Assembly: GCF_003696265.1 (NCBI RefSeq) | Contig: NZ_RFFH01000001.1 | Coordinates: 496,001 to 560,000, forward strand | Length of the DNA stretch: 64,000 nt | Source: Nocardia stercoris | GTDB lineage: Bacteria > Actinomycetota > Actinomycetes > Mycobacteriales > Mycobacteriaceae | Direction: 5' to 3' | In this document: piece after piece, positions 56,290 to 64,000 of the stretch | How the letters are laid out: each line of letters starts with the position of its first letter | Numbering within the stretch: the stretch's first letter is position 1 | Notes under the pieces: model-generated | Database searches by the model: none | What the model saw: the letters and a program-made list of their open reading frames with translations, nothing else | Told to the model about the DNA's origin: nothing | Position numbers and translations under genes: made by a program

Positions 56290-56709
56290 GTGTCGGGCGT
56301 GAATGTGACTCTGACACAGGCGGAAACAGTGATCGCGGCCGCGAAGCGGGTCGCGGCGGAGCGGGACGAGAAGGTATCGCTGGCGGTGGTGGACTCCGGT
56401 GGGAATCCGGTGGCCTTCGCGCGCGGTGACGGTACGGCGCTGATCACGATCGACACCGCGATCGGTAAGGCGTTCACGGCGGTCACGCTCGGCTTCGACA
56501 CCACGCACGTGACGCCGCACATCCAGCCGGGGCAGGCCCTGTTCGGCACCGGGCTGACGCTGGCCGGCCCGCGCTCGTTCGTCCCGTACGGTGGCGGCGT
56601 GCTGATCACGGTGGACGGCGAAACCATTGGCGCGCTGGGTGTTTCGGGTGCTGCGAGCTCCGACACCGACCACGAGATCGGTGTGGCGGCGGTCGCGCAA
56701 TTGGGCTAG
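56290..56709 (+). CDS. GlcG/HbpS-family haem-binding-like protein
   Basis: A 139-residue protein with the family pattern VTLTQAETVIAAAKRVAAERDEKVSLAVVDSGGNPVAFARGDG, then SFVPYGGGVLITVDGETIGALGVSGAASSDTDHEIGVAAVA. HbpS members bind haem or act as accessory sensors; others have unknown roles. GTG at 56290 lies very close to GGGGAGG, and GTG at 56299 is an alternative. No signal peptide is seen. It sits 29 bases after the second kinase and may be part of that operon. Confidence 0.85.
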   Translation: MSGVNVTLTQAETVIAAAKRVAAERDEKVSLAVVDSGGNPVAFARGDGTALITIDTAIGKAFTAVTLGFDTTHVTPHIQPGQALFGTGLTLAGPRSFVPYGGGVLITVDGETIGALGVSGAASSDTDHEIGVAAVAQLG

Positions 56710-56775
56710 CGGCCCACTCCACGGTGGTTGTTCCGGCACTATCCAGGCCTACACGGTGGCTGTTAGCATCCGGCC

Positions 56776-57108
56776 ATGACGAATCCTGGGGGGAATACCG
56801 AGCTTTCGGTGGTTCCGGATGAAGTGAAGACGGTGGGCAAGTACGCCGCCGATCTTGCCGAGGTCCTGCAGAATGCGCTGAGCCGAGTCGACACCGAGGT
56901 GCAGAGCTTGTTGAAGGGCGGGTGGAGCGGTGATGCCGCCACCCACTTCAGCAAGGGCTGGACCGATTGCCAGACCGGTGGCAAGGACACCTTCGAGGCG
57001 CTGGCCGATATCGCGTCCAAGCTCGGTTCGGCGGCGTCCGGGTTCGACGAGAAGGACAATCAGTTCGCCTCCGAGCTGTCCACCCTCGACCTTCCGCCGG
57101 TGGGGTAG
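56776..57108 (+). CDS. WXG100-family type VII secretion protein (A)
   Basis: A 110-residue helical-hairpin protein with the central W-x-G turn in LLKGGWSGDAATHFSKGW. It carries the amphipathic pattern of EsxA/EsxB-like proteins. ATG at 56776 is six bases from TAGCAT (56764-56769), so this is probably the leaderless first gene of the effector cluster. It likely forms a heterodimer with the next protein for ESX export. No secretion ATPase or channel gene is near. Confidence 0.88.
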   Translation: MTNPGGNTELSVVPDEVKTVGKYAADLAEVLQNALSRVDTEVQSLLKGGWSGDAATHFSKGWTDCQTGGKDTFEALADIASKLGSAASGFDEKDNQFASELSTLDLPPVG

Positions 57109-57110
57109 CG

Positions 57111-57410
57111 ATGAGTGAATTCAGCGTCGACCTGGACAAACTCGACAATATCGTCATCCAGCTGAAGAACCTGAACTCGTTCTTCACCGAGCATCTGACC
57201 GAACTCGAGCAGCGGATCGGCCAGCTGCACAGCGGTGGTAAGTGGGACGGTGTGGCGGCCGCCGCGCACCAGGAGGCCCACGACATCTGGTCCAAGGGCG
57301 CGCAGGAGCTCAACGACGCGATCGCCGCCATGTCCACCGCCGGCCGCGAAGCGCACACGGCCTACACCGACGCCAAGACCGCGAACGGCAAGATCTTCCC
57401 CAGCGGCTGA
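57111..57410 (+). CDS. WXG100-family type VII secretion protein (B)
   Basis: A 99-residue partner of the preceding protein. The W-x-G turn is GGKWDGVAAAAHQEA. Starting two bases after its neighbour's stop, it is almost certainly co-translated. The C-terminal end (HTAYTDAKTANGKIF) contains a YxxxK-like pattern close to, but not the same as, the YxxxD/E export signal of ESX substrates. It probably assists export of the hydrolases downstream. Confidence 0.88.
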   Translation: MSEFSVDLDKLDNIVIQLKNLNSFFTEHLTELEQRIGQLHSGGKWDGVAAAAHQEAHDIWSKGAQELNDAIAAMSTAGREAHTAYTDAKTANGKIFPSG

Positions 57411-57480
57411 GCTGTCCGGGACGTGATCGATGCGGGGGCGGCGGTGGCCGATGCCGTCCCCGCGAACTGGGGAGGGGCCG

Positions 57481-58497
57481 ATGTCGACGACTGTCGATCC
57501 GAAGATCTATTCCACTGCGACGAACGATCTGCAGAACCTGTTCCACAGCATCTGGAACCTGCCGGATGTGAACAACGCCCTCACGCATCGGGAGATCGGA
57601 TTCGTCGGTGATTATCCGGCGGTGGATCCGTGGGCGACGGCGCTACAGGCGCGGTTGCAGGAAACCTGGAATGTATTCGTCTGGTTCCTGGACGGTTTCA
57701 CGCCGCTGTGCAACGGGATCGCGACGGCCGGGTACAACTGGGACGAGGCCGAGTACAAGGCCGCCGTGGCCACCGCGCAGGCGCAGAAGACGACTACGCA
57801 GAAGACCGAGCCGCAGAAACCGCAGAAGTACGACCTCGAGGCCTGCGACTTGGAGGATGTGACCAGAACGAGCAAACCCGGTGACGGTCTGCATACGACG
57901 TTGGCGGGCTTGACCGATGCGATCGGGCAGAAGGTCCCCAATGGTGATCTGAAGAAGCTGAAGGAGCTCGCCGACGCGTGGCAGGGCCTGACCAGCAGCG
58001 GCGCGTTGTCGGGCGCCGGCGCCGAGATCCGCCGGATCGCCAAGACGTTCAGTGGCATCCAGGACGCCCCGGATCAGCCGGGGATGCAGGATCTGCTGAA
58101 GAAGCTGGCGGCCGGCGCGGACGCGGTGGTCGCGGCGGGCAAGGTGGTGCAGACCGCCGCGTCAGCTCACCACGACGCACTGGATGCGCTGCGGAAAAGC
58201 ATTGTGCAGCAGGCTCCGACACTGTTGACGGGATTGATCGGTACTCCGACGACCGACGACACTTCGATCACGTTCCCGGCGCCTGCTACTGCGAGTACGA
58301 AGTCGGCGGCGGATCAGAAGACCGAGATCACCAAGGCCGGGCAGAGTATCGGTACCTCGATCACCAGCAGCAGCCTGGTCGCAAAAGTATTGGCGCATCC
58401 GCCGACGGCGGTGGCCGATATCGACAAGACGACGAAGGCGCTGTCGGATATCGGTCCGTCGATCGAACTCGCCGGCCCACCCGACCTCACGAAACAG
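57481..58497 (+). repeat. Shared N-terminal module, copy 1 (339 codons)
   Basis: This segment encodes residues 1-339 of the first hydrolase. It matches 60234-61250 codon for codon in length, with seven amino-acid differences by my count, while many third positions differ. Similarity stops sharply after LAGPPDLTKQ. Confidence 0.95.
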
Positions 58498-59076
58498 TCT
58501 CCGGGAACGACGAAGCCGACCGGTCCGATCACCATCACGGACAAGGACGGCAACCCGATGACCCTCAGCGCCGATCAGCTCCGCAACGCGCAGACCATCG
58601 TCGACGAGGGACATCGGCTCGGCCAGAGCGACAAGGAGATCCAGATCGCCCTGATGACGGCGCTGACCGAGAGCGATCTGAAGAACCAGGGCAGCAGCGT
58701 CTTCCCGCAGACGGCCTCGCTGGCCGACAAGGACGCGAACGGCAATCCGATCATGGGTCACGACCACAATTCGGTCGGCATCTTCCAGCAGCAGGTCGGG
58801 GCGCACCTGTGGGGCACCGACATCACCGACATGATGGACCCGGCCGTCGCCGCCGACCGCTTCTACACCGGCTATCAGCATCCCGCCAACGAGGGTGGTG
58901 GCCTGAATGCCGGACTGGATCGCAATGTGGCCAAACATCCCGACGCGGAACCGTGGGAATTGGCGCAGTACACCCAGGATTCCGGGCCCGGACAGAACAA
59001 CGGCGGTACGGCCAACTACAAGCCGTGGTGGAACTCGGCGGTTCAGTTGGGCCAACAGTTGGGAGTCGGCAAGTGA
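57481..59076 (+). CDS. Modular cell-wall hydrolase, transglycosylase-like C-terminus
   Basis: A 531-residue protein with no classical signal peptide. Residues 1-339 form the module shared with the protein at 60234: helical, beginning MSTTVDPKIYSTATNDLQNL and containing a WDEAEY segment like WXG/LXG-type export domains. After a short Pro/Thr linker, residues about 352-531 look like a lysozyme/transglycosylase fold (IQIALMTALTESDLKNQGSS with a candidate catalytic Glu, HNSVGIFQQQVG). Likely a type VII-exported peptidoglycan hydrolase. Overlaps the lipoprotein gene as GTGA. Confidence 0.85.
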   Translation: MSTTVDPKIYSTATNDLQNLFHSIWNLPDVNNALTHREIGFVGDYPAVDPWATALQARLQETWNVFVWFLDGFTPLCNGIATAGYNWDEAEYKAAVATAQAQKTTTQKTEPQKPQKYDLEACDLEDVTRTSKPGDGLHTTLAGLTDAIGQKVPNGDLKKLKELADAWQGLTSSGALSGAGAEIRRIAKTFSGIQDAPDQPGMQDLLKKLAAGADAVVAAGKVVQTAASAHHDALDALRKSIVQQAPTLLTGLIGTPTTDDTSITFPAPATASTKSAADQKTEITKAGQSIGTSITSSSLVAKVLAHPPTAVADIDKTTKALSDIGPSIELAGPPDLTKQSPGTTKPTGPITITDKDGNPMTLSADQLRNAQTIVDEGHRLGQSDKEIQIALMTALTESDLKNQGSSVFPQTASLADKDANGNPIMGHDHNSVGIFQQQVGAHLWGTDITDMMDPAVAADRFYTGYQHPANEGGGLNAGLDRNVAKHPDAEPWELAQYTQDSGPGQNNGGTANYKPWWNSAVQLGQQLGVGK

Positions 59077-60080
59077 GCGGGATACTGCGCACGGTCCGGC
59101 GACTGTCCGTGGTGGCGCTCGCCGGCGCGGCGCTGGCCGCGTGCTCGTCGTCCGGTCCGGCCCCGGCACCCAGCGCCGCGCTGTTCGAGGGCGCCGTGAC
59201 GATTCCCGGCCGCACGCTGTCCGCGGCCGAAGAGGATCAGCTGCTGGTGCAGCGGGCGCTGCGCCGGATCGATCCGTGTGCCTTCGTGGATCTCGAGACG
59301 GTCGCGGCCGCGATCCCGGCGACCGTCGGCTACGGCGAGGATCTCACCGCCGGGGGCTGTGTCTACTACGGTTCGACCTCGCTCGGAGTCGAATTGACCA
59401 CGGCGGCAGGCACATCGGCGGCCCGAACGTTTCAGGCCCACGGCGTGACCGTCAGCGACGGATCCCGCGGGACCGAGTGCGCGTACACCATCGACCTCGG
59501 CCTGGCCGCCCTGCCCGGCGCGCCGACCGGTCCCGCCGCGGCGCACCTGCTCGATCGCACCGAGCTGCGCGTCAGCACTTCGGGTGGCCTACCGTGTGCG
59601 ACAACCGGGCAGCTCGCGGATCAGGCCGCGCTCACCGTGTCCCGCGGCCTGCCGATCCGGCGGGGTGCCGCCGTCGACCCGCTGGCGGATCGGGATCCGT
59701 GTGCCGTCCTGGCGAAACTTCCTGGTACCGCACGGCTTTCGCTGCCGACGGCACCCGAGGCGGCCGCCGATCCGCACGGGTGCGGGATCACCGCTCCGGA
59801 TGTCCGGGTCTCGTTGGTCGGCACCGACGGTCCGCTGTGGGACGGCGGACACCCCGCGAACGGCTCGCCGGAGGTCGTCGACGGGGTCACGGTCGATTTC
59901 ACCGCCGACTGTGATGTCACCGTGCGGACCGGCCCGCCCGTCCAGCGAGTCCCGGTGCGGCCCGGCGCAACCGACGCTCTGCTCCCGCAGTATCCGGCGG
60001 TGGTCGTCACCGGCAAGTCCTGCGCCGACAACAAGCACGTCGCCGCGGTGGCGGCGCAGCTGTTCGGCACACCGCATTAG
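59073..60080 (+). CDS. DUF3558-like lipoprotein paired with the first hydrolase
   Basis: A 335-residue lipoprotein with a lipobox ending LAAC, lipidated at Cys24 (signal RRLSVVALAGAALAAC). The mature part has two similar halves, each with DPCAF/DPCAV and a later cysteine, resembling the DUF3558 fold in duplicate. GTG at 59073 overlaps the hydrolase stop and has GGGAG eight bases upstream, showing tight co-translation. An anchored partner or immunity protein for the hydrolase is inferred. Confidence 0.82.
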   Translation: MSGILRTVRRLSVVALAGAALAACSSSGPAPAPSAALFEGAVTIPGRTLSAAEEDQLLVQRALRRIDPCAFVDLETVAAAIPATVGYGEDLTAGGCVYYGSTSLGVELTTAAGTSAARTFQAHGVTVSDGSRGTECAYTIDLGLAALPGAPTGPAAAHLLDRTELRVSTSGGLPCATTGQLADQAALTVSRGLPIRRGAAVDPLADRDPCAVLAKLPGTARLSLPTAPEAAADPHGCGITAPDVRVSLVGTDGPLWDGGHPANGSPEVVDGVTVDFTADCDVTVRTGPPVQRVPVRPGATDALLPQYPAVVVTGKSCADNKHVAAVAAQLFGTPH

Positions 60081-60233
60081 CCGCCGCACCGGATGCGGTG
60101 CGGCACAACGGTTCATCCCGGCGCGTCCGCGACCCGATCTTGCGGGGATGCCGCCGGTGCCTTATTTTGCAGAAATTCGATGTGGGGACGGTCGGGAGGA
60201 CCCTCCACACCAGACGGGGGAGAACTCCAGCCG

Positions 60234-61250
60234 ATGACCACTACTGTCGATCCGAAGATCTATTCCACTGCGGCGAACGACCTGCAGAACCTGTTCCACA
60301 GCATCTGGAACCTGCCGGATGTGAACAACGCCCTCACCCACCGGGAGATCGGATTCGTGGGTGACTATCCGGCGGTCGACACCTGGGCGACCGCCTTGCA
60401 GGCGCGACTGCAGGAAACCTGGAATGTATTCGTCTGGTTCCTGGACGGTTTCACGCCGCTGTGCAACGGAATCGCCACCGCGGGCTACAACTGGGACGAG
60501 GCCGAGTACAAGGCCGCCGTGGCCACCGCGCAGGCGCAGAAGACAACGACCCAGAAGACCGAGCCGCAGAAACCGCAGAAGTACGACCTCGAGGCCTGCG
60601 ACCTGGAGGACGTGACCCGCACCAGCAAACCCGGCGACGGCTTGCACACGACGCTGGCGGGTCTGACCGATGCGATCGGGCAGAAGGTCCCCAACGGTGA
60701 TCTGAAGAAGCTGAAGGAGCTCGCCGACGCGTGGCAGGGCCTGATCACCAGCGGCGCACTGTCCGGTGCGGGGAACGAGATCCGCCGGATCGCCAAGACG
60801 TTCAGCGGTATTCAGGACGCGCCCGACCAGCCGGGCATGCAGGATCTGTTGAAGAAGCTGGCGGCCGGCGCGGACGCCGTTGTCGCGGCGGGCAAAGTCG
60901 TACAGACCGCCGCGTCGGCCCATCACGACGCCTTGGACGCGCTGCGGAAAAGCATTGTGCAGCAAGCTCCGACGCTGTTGACCGGCCTGATCGGCACGCC
61001 GACCACCGACGACACCTCGATCACGTTTCCCGCGCCTGCCACCGCGAGTACGAAGTCGGCGGCGGATCAGAAGTCCGAGATCACCAAGGCCGGGCAGAGT
61101 ATCGGTACCTCGATCACCAGTAGCAGCTTGGTCGCGAAGGTGTTGGCGCATCCGCCGACGGCGGTGGCCGATATCGACAAGACGACGAAGGCGCTGTCGG
61201 ATATCGGTCCGTCGATAGAACTCGCCGGCCCACCCGACCTCACCAAGCAG
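60234..61250 (+). repeat. Shared N-terminal module, copy 2 (339 codons)
   Basis: Encodes residues 1-339 of the second hydrolase; the counterpart of 57481-58497. The upstream regions are not alike, but the first and last codons of the module correspond exactly. Confidence 0.95.
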
Positions 61251-62018
61251 ACCTCCGAACCTCCGAAAAAGGCGCCCGGCGACCAGGTTCCGCTCAAGAC
61301 GGACCCCGCCGCGGCGACCGCGCCGGACGTCGACAAGACCGACAGCGAGAAGGGCTGGAACGTCACCGCGCAGGCCGCCGACAACCCGCCCGGGTACCCG
61401 GACCTGCCGCCGGGTACCGAGCGCGACGAGAACTGGAAGAAGTACCTCAACGGCACCAACGCCGACGGTTCGACCCGGCCCGCCGGCGAGACGCCCACGT
61501 CCTACCCGAACCCGAACGCGGTCAACGATCCCGGGCTCAAGGTCATCGGTACCGCGCAGACCCAGCAGGGCACCCGCTACACCTGGGGTGGCGGCTCGCC
61601 GAAGGGCACCTCACAGGGGCAGACCGACAACGGCGGCGACGCCGACAAGTACCACGACGTGAAGTACAACGGTTTCGACTGCAGCGGTCTGACCGAGTAC
61701 TCCTACGCTCAGGGCACCGGTGACCAGAACTTCCCCAAGGGGTCCGGCCAGCAGTACCAGTACCTGATGAACAACGGCGGCACCATCGTCGCGCAGCAGC
61801 AGACGCAGGGCACGCCGCTGAACACCTCCACCATGCAACCCGGCGACATCATCTACTACGGTCCGCAGGGAAGTCAGCACGTGGCCATGTACATGGGCAA
61901 CGGTGTCACGGTGGAGACCAATCAGTCCGGTACGCCGGCGCATTCGCAGCCCGCCGACCTCAATCCGTCGTCGTCGAAGGACTGGCCCGTCACCGTTGTC
62001 CGGCCCGCATATAAGTAG
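60234..62018 (+). CDS. Modular cell-wall hydrolase, NlpC/P60 C-terminus
   Basis: A 594-residue protein. Residues 1-339 are the shared module (seven substitutions from the first hydrolase). A Pro-rich linker (about 340-425) leads to an NlpC/P60 peptidase domain (about 430-594): catalytic Cys in NGFDCSGLTEYSYA, His in GSQHVAMYMGNG, and the usual PGDIIYYG. It should cleave peptidoglycan stem peptides. No signal peptide, so export through a type VII route is inferred. ATG at 60234 follows GGGGGAG at 12 bases. The lipoprotein gene follows by 14 bases. Confidence 0.88.
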   Translation: MTTTVDPKIYSTAANDLQNLFHSIWNLPDVNNALTHREIGFVGDYPAVDTWATALQARLQETWNVFVWFLDGFTPLCNGIATAGYNWDEAEYKAAVATAQAQKTTTQKTEPQKPQKYDLEACDLEDVTRTSKPGDGLHTTLAGLTDAIGQKVPNGDLKKLKELADAWQGLITSGALSGAGNEIRRIAKTFSGIQDAPDQPGMQDLLKKLAAGADAVVAAGKVVQTAASAHHDALDALRKSIVQQAPTLLTGLIGTPTTDDTSITFPAPATASTKSAADQKSEITKAGQSIGTSITSSSLVAKVLAHPPTAVADIDKTTKALSDIGPSIELAGPPDLTKQTSEPPKKAPGDQVPLKTDPAAATAPDVDKTDSEKGWNVTAQAADNPPGYPDLPPGTERDENWKKYLNGTNADGSTRPAGETPTSYPNPNAVNDPGLKVIGTAQTQQGTRYTWGGGSPKGTSQGQTDNGGDADKYHDVKYNGFDCSGLTEYSYAQGTGDQNFPKGSGQQYQYLMNNGGTIVAQQQTQGTPLNTSTMQPGDIIYYGPQGSQHVAMYMGNGVTVETNQSGTPAHSQPADLNPSSSKDWPVTVVRPAYK

Positions 62019-62032
62019 GAAGCTCCGATACC

Positions 62033-62764
62033 GTGACCACACTCCTGCACCGCACGCCGATCCGCACCGCGGCCGCGATCGCCGCGGTCCTGACCCTGGC
62101 GGGCTGCGGACCGGACGAGCCGGCCGCCACCACTGCGACATCGACCCCGGCCTCGTCGGCGCCGGCGCAGGCCGCCGGCATCGACGCGTCGATCCTGACG
62201 CCCGCGGAGGTCGACGGCATCGTCGCCCCGGCCAAGGCGAAGACCACCGACCCCGCCGACTATGCCGCGGCCGCGGCCGATTACGTCAAGGACCAGCTGA
62301 CGACTCCGGCCGACGCGCTGGACGGTCGCGCCGGCATCGCGCCGCAGACCTGTGCCACCGTGCTGGGTATCGGGTACAAGCAGGTGTTCGGCGCGAACAC
62401 CACGGCCTTCCGCTACCGGCAGATCGACAAGGGCGACCGGCAGAACACCTCGAGCTACGAGGCGTTGGGCCGGTACGCCGCACCGGACACGACCGCGCTG
62501 AAGACCGTGGTCGACGCTCTCCAAGCGTGCAACGGCAAGAAGATCCCGGCGCCCGGCCCGGCGGGTGCCTCCTATCTGGTGGACAAGGTCCACACCGATG
62601 CGAACTCGGCCGCCTGGACCTTCCATGTGCTGAATCCGCAAGTGGTGGACCGGGATTACGACTGTGTACTGCGCGTCGCCGGCAACTCCGTGCTCGAGAT
62701 CGAGCTGGCGTCCGGTGATGCCGGCGCCGTCGCGGATCTGGCGGTGCGGCGCGCCAACGGCTGA
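62033..62764 (+). CDS. PknH-sensor-like lipoprotein paired with the second hydrolase
   Basis: A 243-residue lipoprotein with lipobox LAGC (signal TPIRTAAAIAAVLTLAGC). The mature domain has paired cysteines (QTCATVLGIG, LQACNGKK, DYDCVLRVAGN) and resembles the extracellular PknH sensor domain seen in actinobacterial lipoproteins. It differs in sequence from the DUF3558-like lipoprotein behind the first hydrolase but holds the same relative position. Start GTG at 62033, AGGAAG upstream. Confidence 0.8.
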   Translation: MTTLLHRTPIRTAAAIAAVLTLAGCGPDEPAATTATSTPASSAPAQAAGIDASILTPAEVDGIVAPAKAKTTDPADYAAAAADYVKDQLTTPADALDGRAGIAPQTCATVLGIGYKQVFGANTTAFRYRQIDKGDRQNTSSYEALGRYAAPDTTALKTVVDALQACNGKKIPAPGPAGASYLVDKVHTDANSAAWTFHVLNPQVVDRDYDCVLRVAGNSVLEIELASGDAGAVADLAVRRANG

Positions 62765-62796
62765 CCGGCCCGCCCGTCGACCTGCCGCTGGACCGA

Positions 62797-64000
62797 CTAA
62801 CGCAGCGGCACAGCCTGATTCGCTGTTTCCATCGGGCGGATCGTCACATCCCCGTCGGTGGCGATCGCACCGAACACCGAGCAGGCGGTGGTCAGGTAGT
62901 ACTGGATCGACTCGTATGCGGCCGCTGTGTCGGGATAGCGGATGCTGATCGTGGTGCGGTCCGCGAGCCGGTCCACCGAGATGCCGACCGCGCCCGGCTC
63001 GATCGGGCAGCCGTGCAGCCCGCCCTCGACCCGGCCGAATTCCTCTGCGCCGATGACGGTTCGGAGGTCGGAGATCGACAGTGTGGTCGCGACCCGGGTC
63101 GGCTCGCGATCGCCGCGGTCGAGGTCGAGCAGTTCCAGTACCCGGTGTACCGAGGTCTCCCGCAGTTCCCGGGCGCGCCCGGCCGCGTCCTGGGCTTCGG
63201 CGACCAGGGCCGAGAAGCTGTGGCGGGCACCGATGTTCAGTACCAGCGGAACCGGCGCGGTGTACCAGCCGACCGAACCGGCCTCGCGCACCGTGGTTCT
63301 GGTGTCGACCGCGGCGAGCACGAAATACGGCCGGCGGTCGGTGCACAGCGCCTCGGTGAGGGCGAGCGCGGCGACCACCCCGCCGGCGAAGCGGCCGCCG
63401 TGCGCCGAGCAGATCTGCTCGAACCGCTCGGCTTGCTCGCCGTGCAGCAGTGTCGCGGTGCGGTGGGCGTGCACCGGGGCCGAATCACCCAGCGGCAGTG
63501 GGAAGCCGGGCAGCTCATCGCCGTACGGGCGCAGCAGCTGAGCCCACTGCAGGATCGGGGCGGCGCGCGGAATGAGCTGCTCGTTGAACCGGTTCTCCCG
63601 ATCGCAGTGCGCCACGTGGCCCGCGGCGGGCGCCAATAGTGCTGTGCTGCCTGATATTTCGGCCTGGTACAGGGTCAGCAGATCGTTCGCGGCGAGGATC
63701 TGCCCGATCCCGTCGGTGTGCAGATGATCGATCGCGGCGTAGACGGTGAACGAGTCGTCGTGCTCGATCACGCCGAAGGAGAAGCACTCCCACGCGGGCG
63801 CCGCCGGAGTGCCGGAGATGACGAGTTCCCGGATGGCCGCCGGGTCGTCGAGCTGCCCGTGGCCGGTGGCGGCGATGTCGATCTGTTCCGCGTGCAGCTG
63901 GTGCCGGGTCACCGTGCCGTACCCGGTGACCGCGAACCGGCCGGCGAACGTGTCGTGGCGCCGCAGGAATCCGAGGACGGCCCGCCGCAGCGCCGCCGGA
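62797..64000 (-). CDS. Condensation-domain acyltransferase (PapA/NRPS-like), 5' end outside window
   Basis: The reading frame stays open to the right edge, with in-frame residues such as LGFLRRHDTFAGRFAVTG upstream of the GTG at 63912, which is family-typical sequence; the true start is therefore beyond 64000. The active-site HxxxDG appears as DHLHTDG (first histidine of HHxxxDG replaced by Asp, second kept, as in several PapA acyltransferases). The C-terminal half contains TLSISDLRTVIGAEEFG. It may esterify a lipid or polyketide. Convergent with the lipoprotein gene. Confidence 0.85.
   Translation of the reverse strand, partial: PAALRRAVLGFLRRHDTFAGRFAVTGYGTVTRHQLHAEQIDIAATGHGQLDDPAAIRELVISGTPAAPAWECFSFGVIEHDDSFTVYAAIDHLHTDGIGQILAANDLLTLYQAEISGSTALLAPAAGHVAHCDRENRFNEQLIPRAAPILQWAQLLRPYGDELPGFPLPLGDSAPVHAHRTATLLHGEQAERFEQICSAHGGRFAGGVVAALALTEALCTDRRPYFVLAAVDTRTTVREAGSVGWYTAPVPLVLNIGARHSFSALVAEAQDAAGRARELRETSVHRVLELLDLDRGDREPTRVATTLSISDLRTVIGAEEFGRVEGGLHGCPIEPGAVGISVDRLADRTTISIRYPDTAAAYESIQYYLTTACSVFGAIATDGDVTIRPMETANQAVPLR

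Noticed and set aside
57981..59914. Out-of-frame plus-strand open frames inside the hydrolase and lipoprotein genes
   Set aside because: They overlap well-supported genes in alternative frames and have composition typical of GC-rich shadow frames.

Overview
The window is high-GC actinobacterial DNA, best matched by Nocardia or a close mycolic-acid-producing relative. This rests on protein families and gene order recognised by eye; no database search was run. From about 1 to 40.8 kb the gene order follows the Mycobacterium tuberculosis Rv3241c-Rv3205c block: hpf, secA1, Rv3235-like, WS/DGAT acyltransferase, DUF6912, DesA3 desaturase with its reductase, rsgA, aroA, SRAP, sigH-rsrA, bL37, TB7.3-like biotinyl protein, pdtaS, whiB1, diacylglycerol-kinase-like, Rv3217c-like, GNAT, histidine phosphatase, Rv3212-like, DEAD-box helicase, Rv3210c-like ferritin fold, DUF3107, TetR, DUF3152, moeZ and TIGR02569. 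Insertions relative to that block include a FadI-like thiolase, an HxlR/quinone oxidoreductase pair, bluB, a second desaturase, an SDR, two secreted transglycosylases, and a MarR/DHA2 efflux operon.

From 40.8 to 48.4 kb lies a nitrate-assimilation cluster: FadR-type regulator, narK, nirB, nirD, an NnaR-like HemD/winged-helix regulator and a CbiX-like sirohydrochlorin chelatase. Together these import nitrate/nitrite, reduce nitrite to ammonium and supply the siroheme cofactor. From 48.4 to 52.3 kb there is a mixed stretch: DUF6191, 3-hydroxybutyryl-CoA dehydrogenase, VOC protein, DHA2 exporter and a 56-residue protein.

From 52.4 to 62.8 kb is the most unusual region. Two tandem transmembrane Ser/Thr kinases with seven-bladed YVTN-type extracellular propellers are followed by a HbpS-like protein and two WXG100 proteins. 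Then come two modular peptidoglycan hydrolases that share an almost identical 339-residue N-terminal module but carry different C-terminal enzymes (transglycosylase-like versus NlpC/P60). Each hydrolase is followed directly by a different lipoprotein. This layout suggests type VII-secreted cell-wall hydrolases with paired lipoprotein partners. No secretion-machine core genes are in the window. The right edge cuts a condensation-domain acyltransferase.

Regulatory themes recur. Many genes have a TAnnnT hexamer about 6 nt before the start codon, as expected for leaderless transcripts. CRP-type sites precede a secreted transglycosylase and whiB1. A SigH-type promoter precedes sigH. Repeated GTAGGTT elements precede the desaturase and reductase genes. 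No tRNA, rRNA, CRISPR array, transposase or phage gene was seen.
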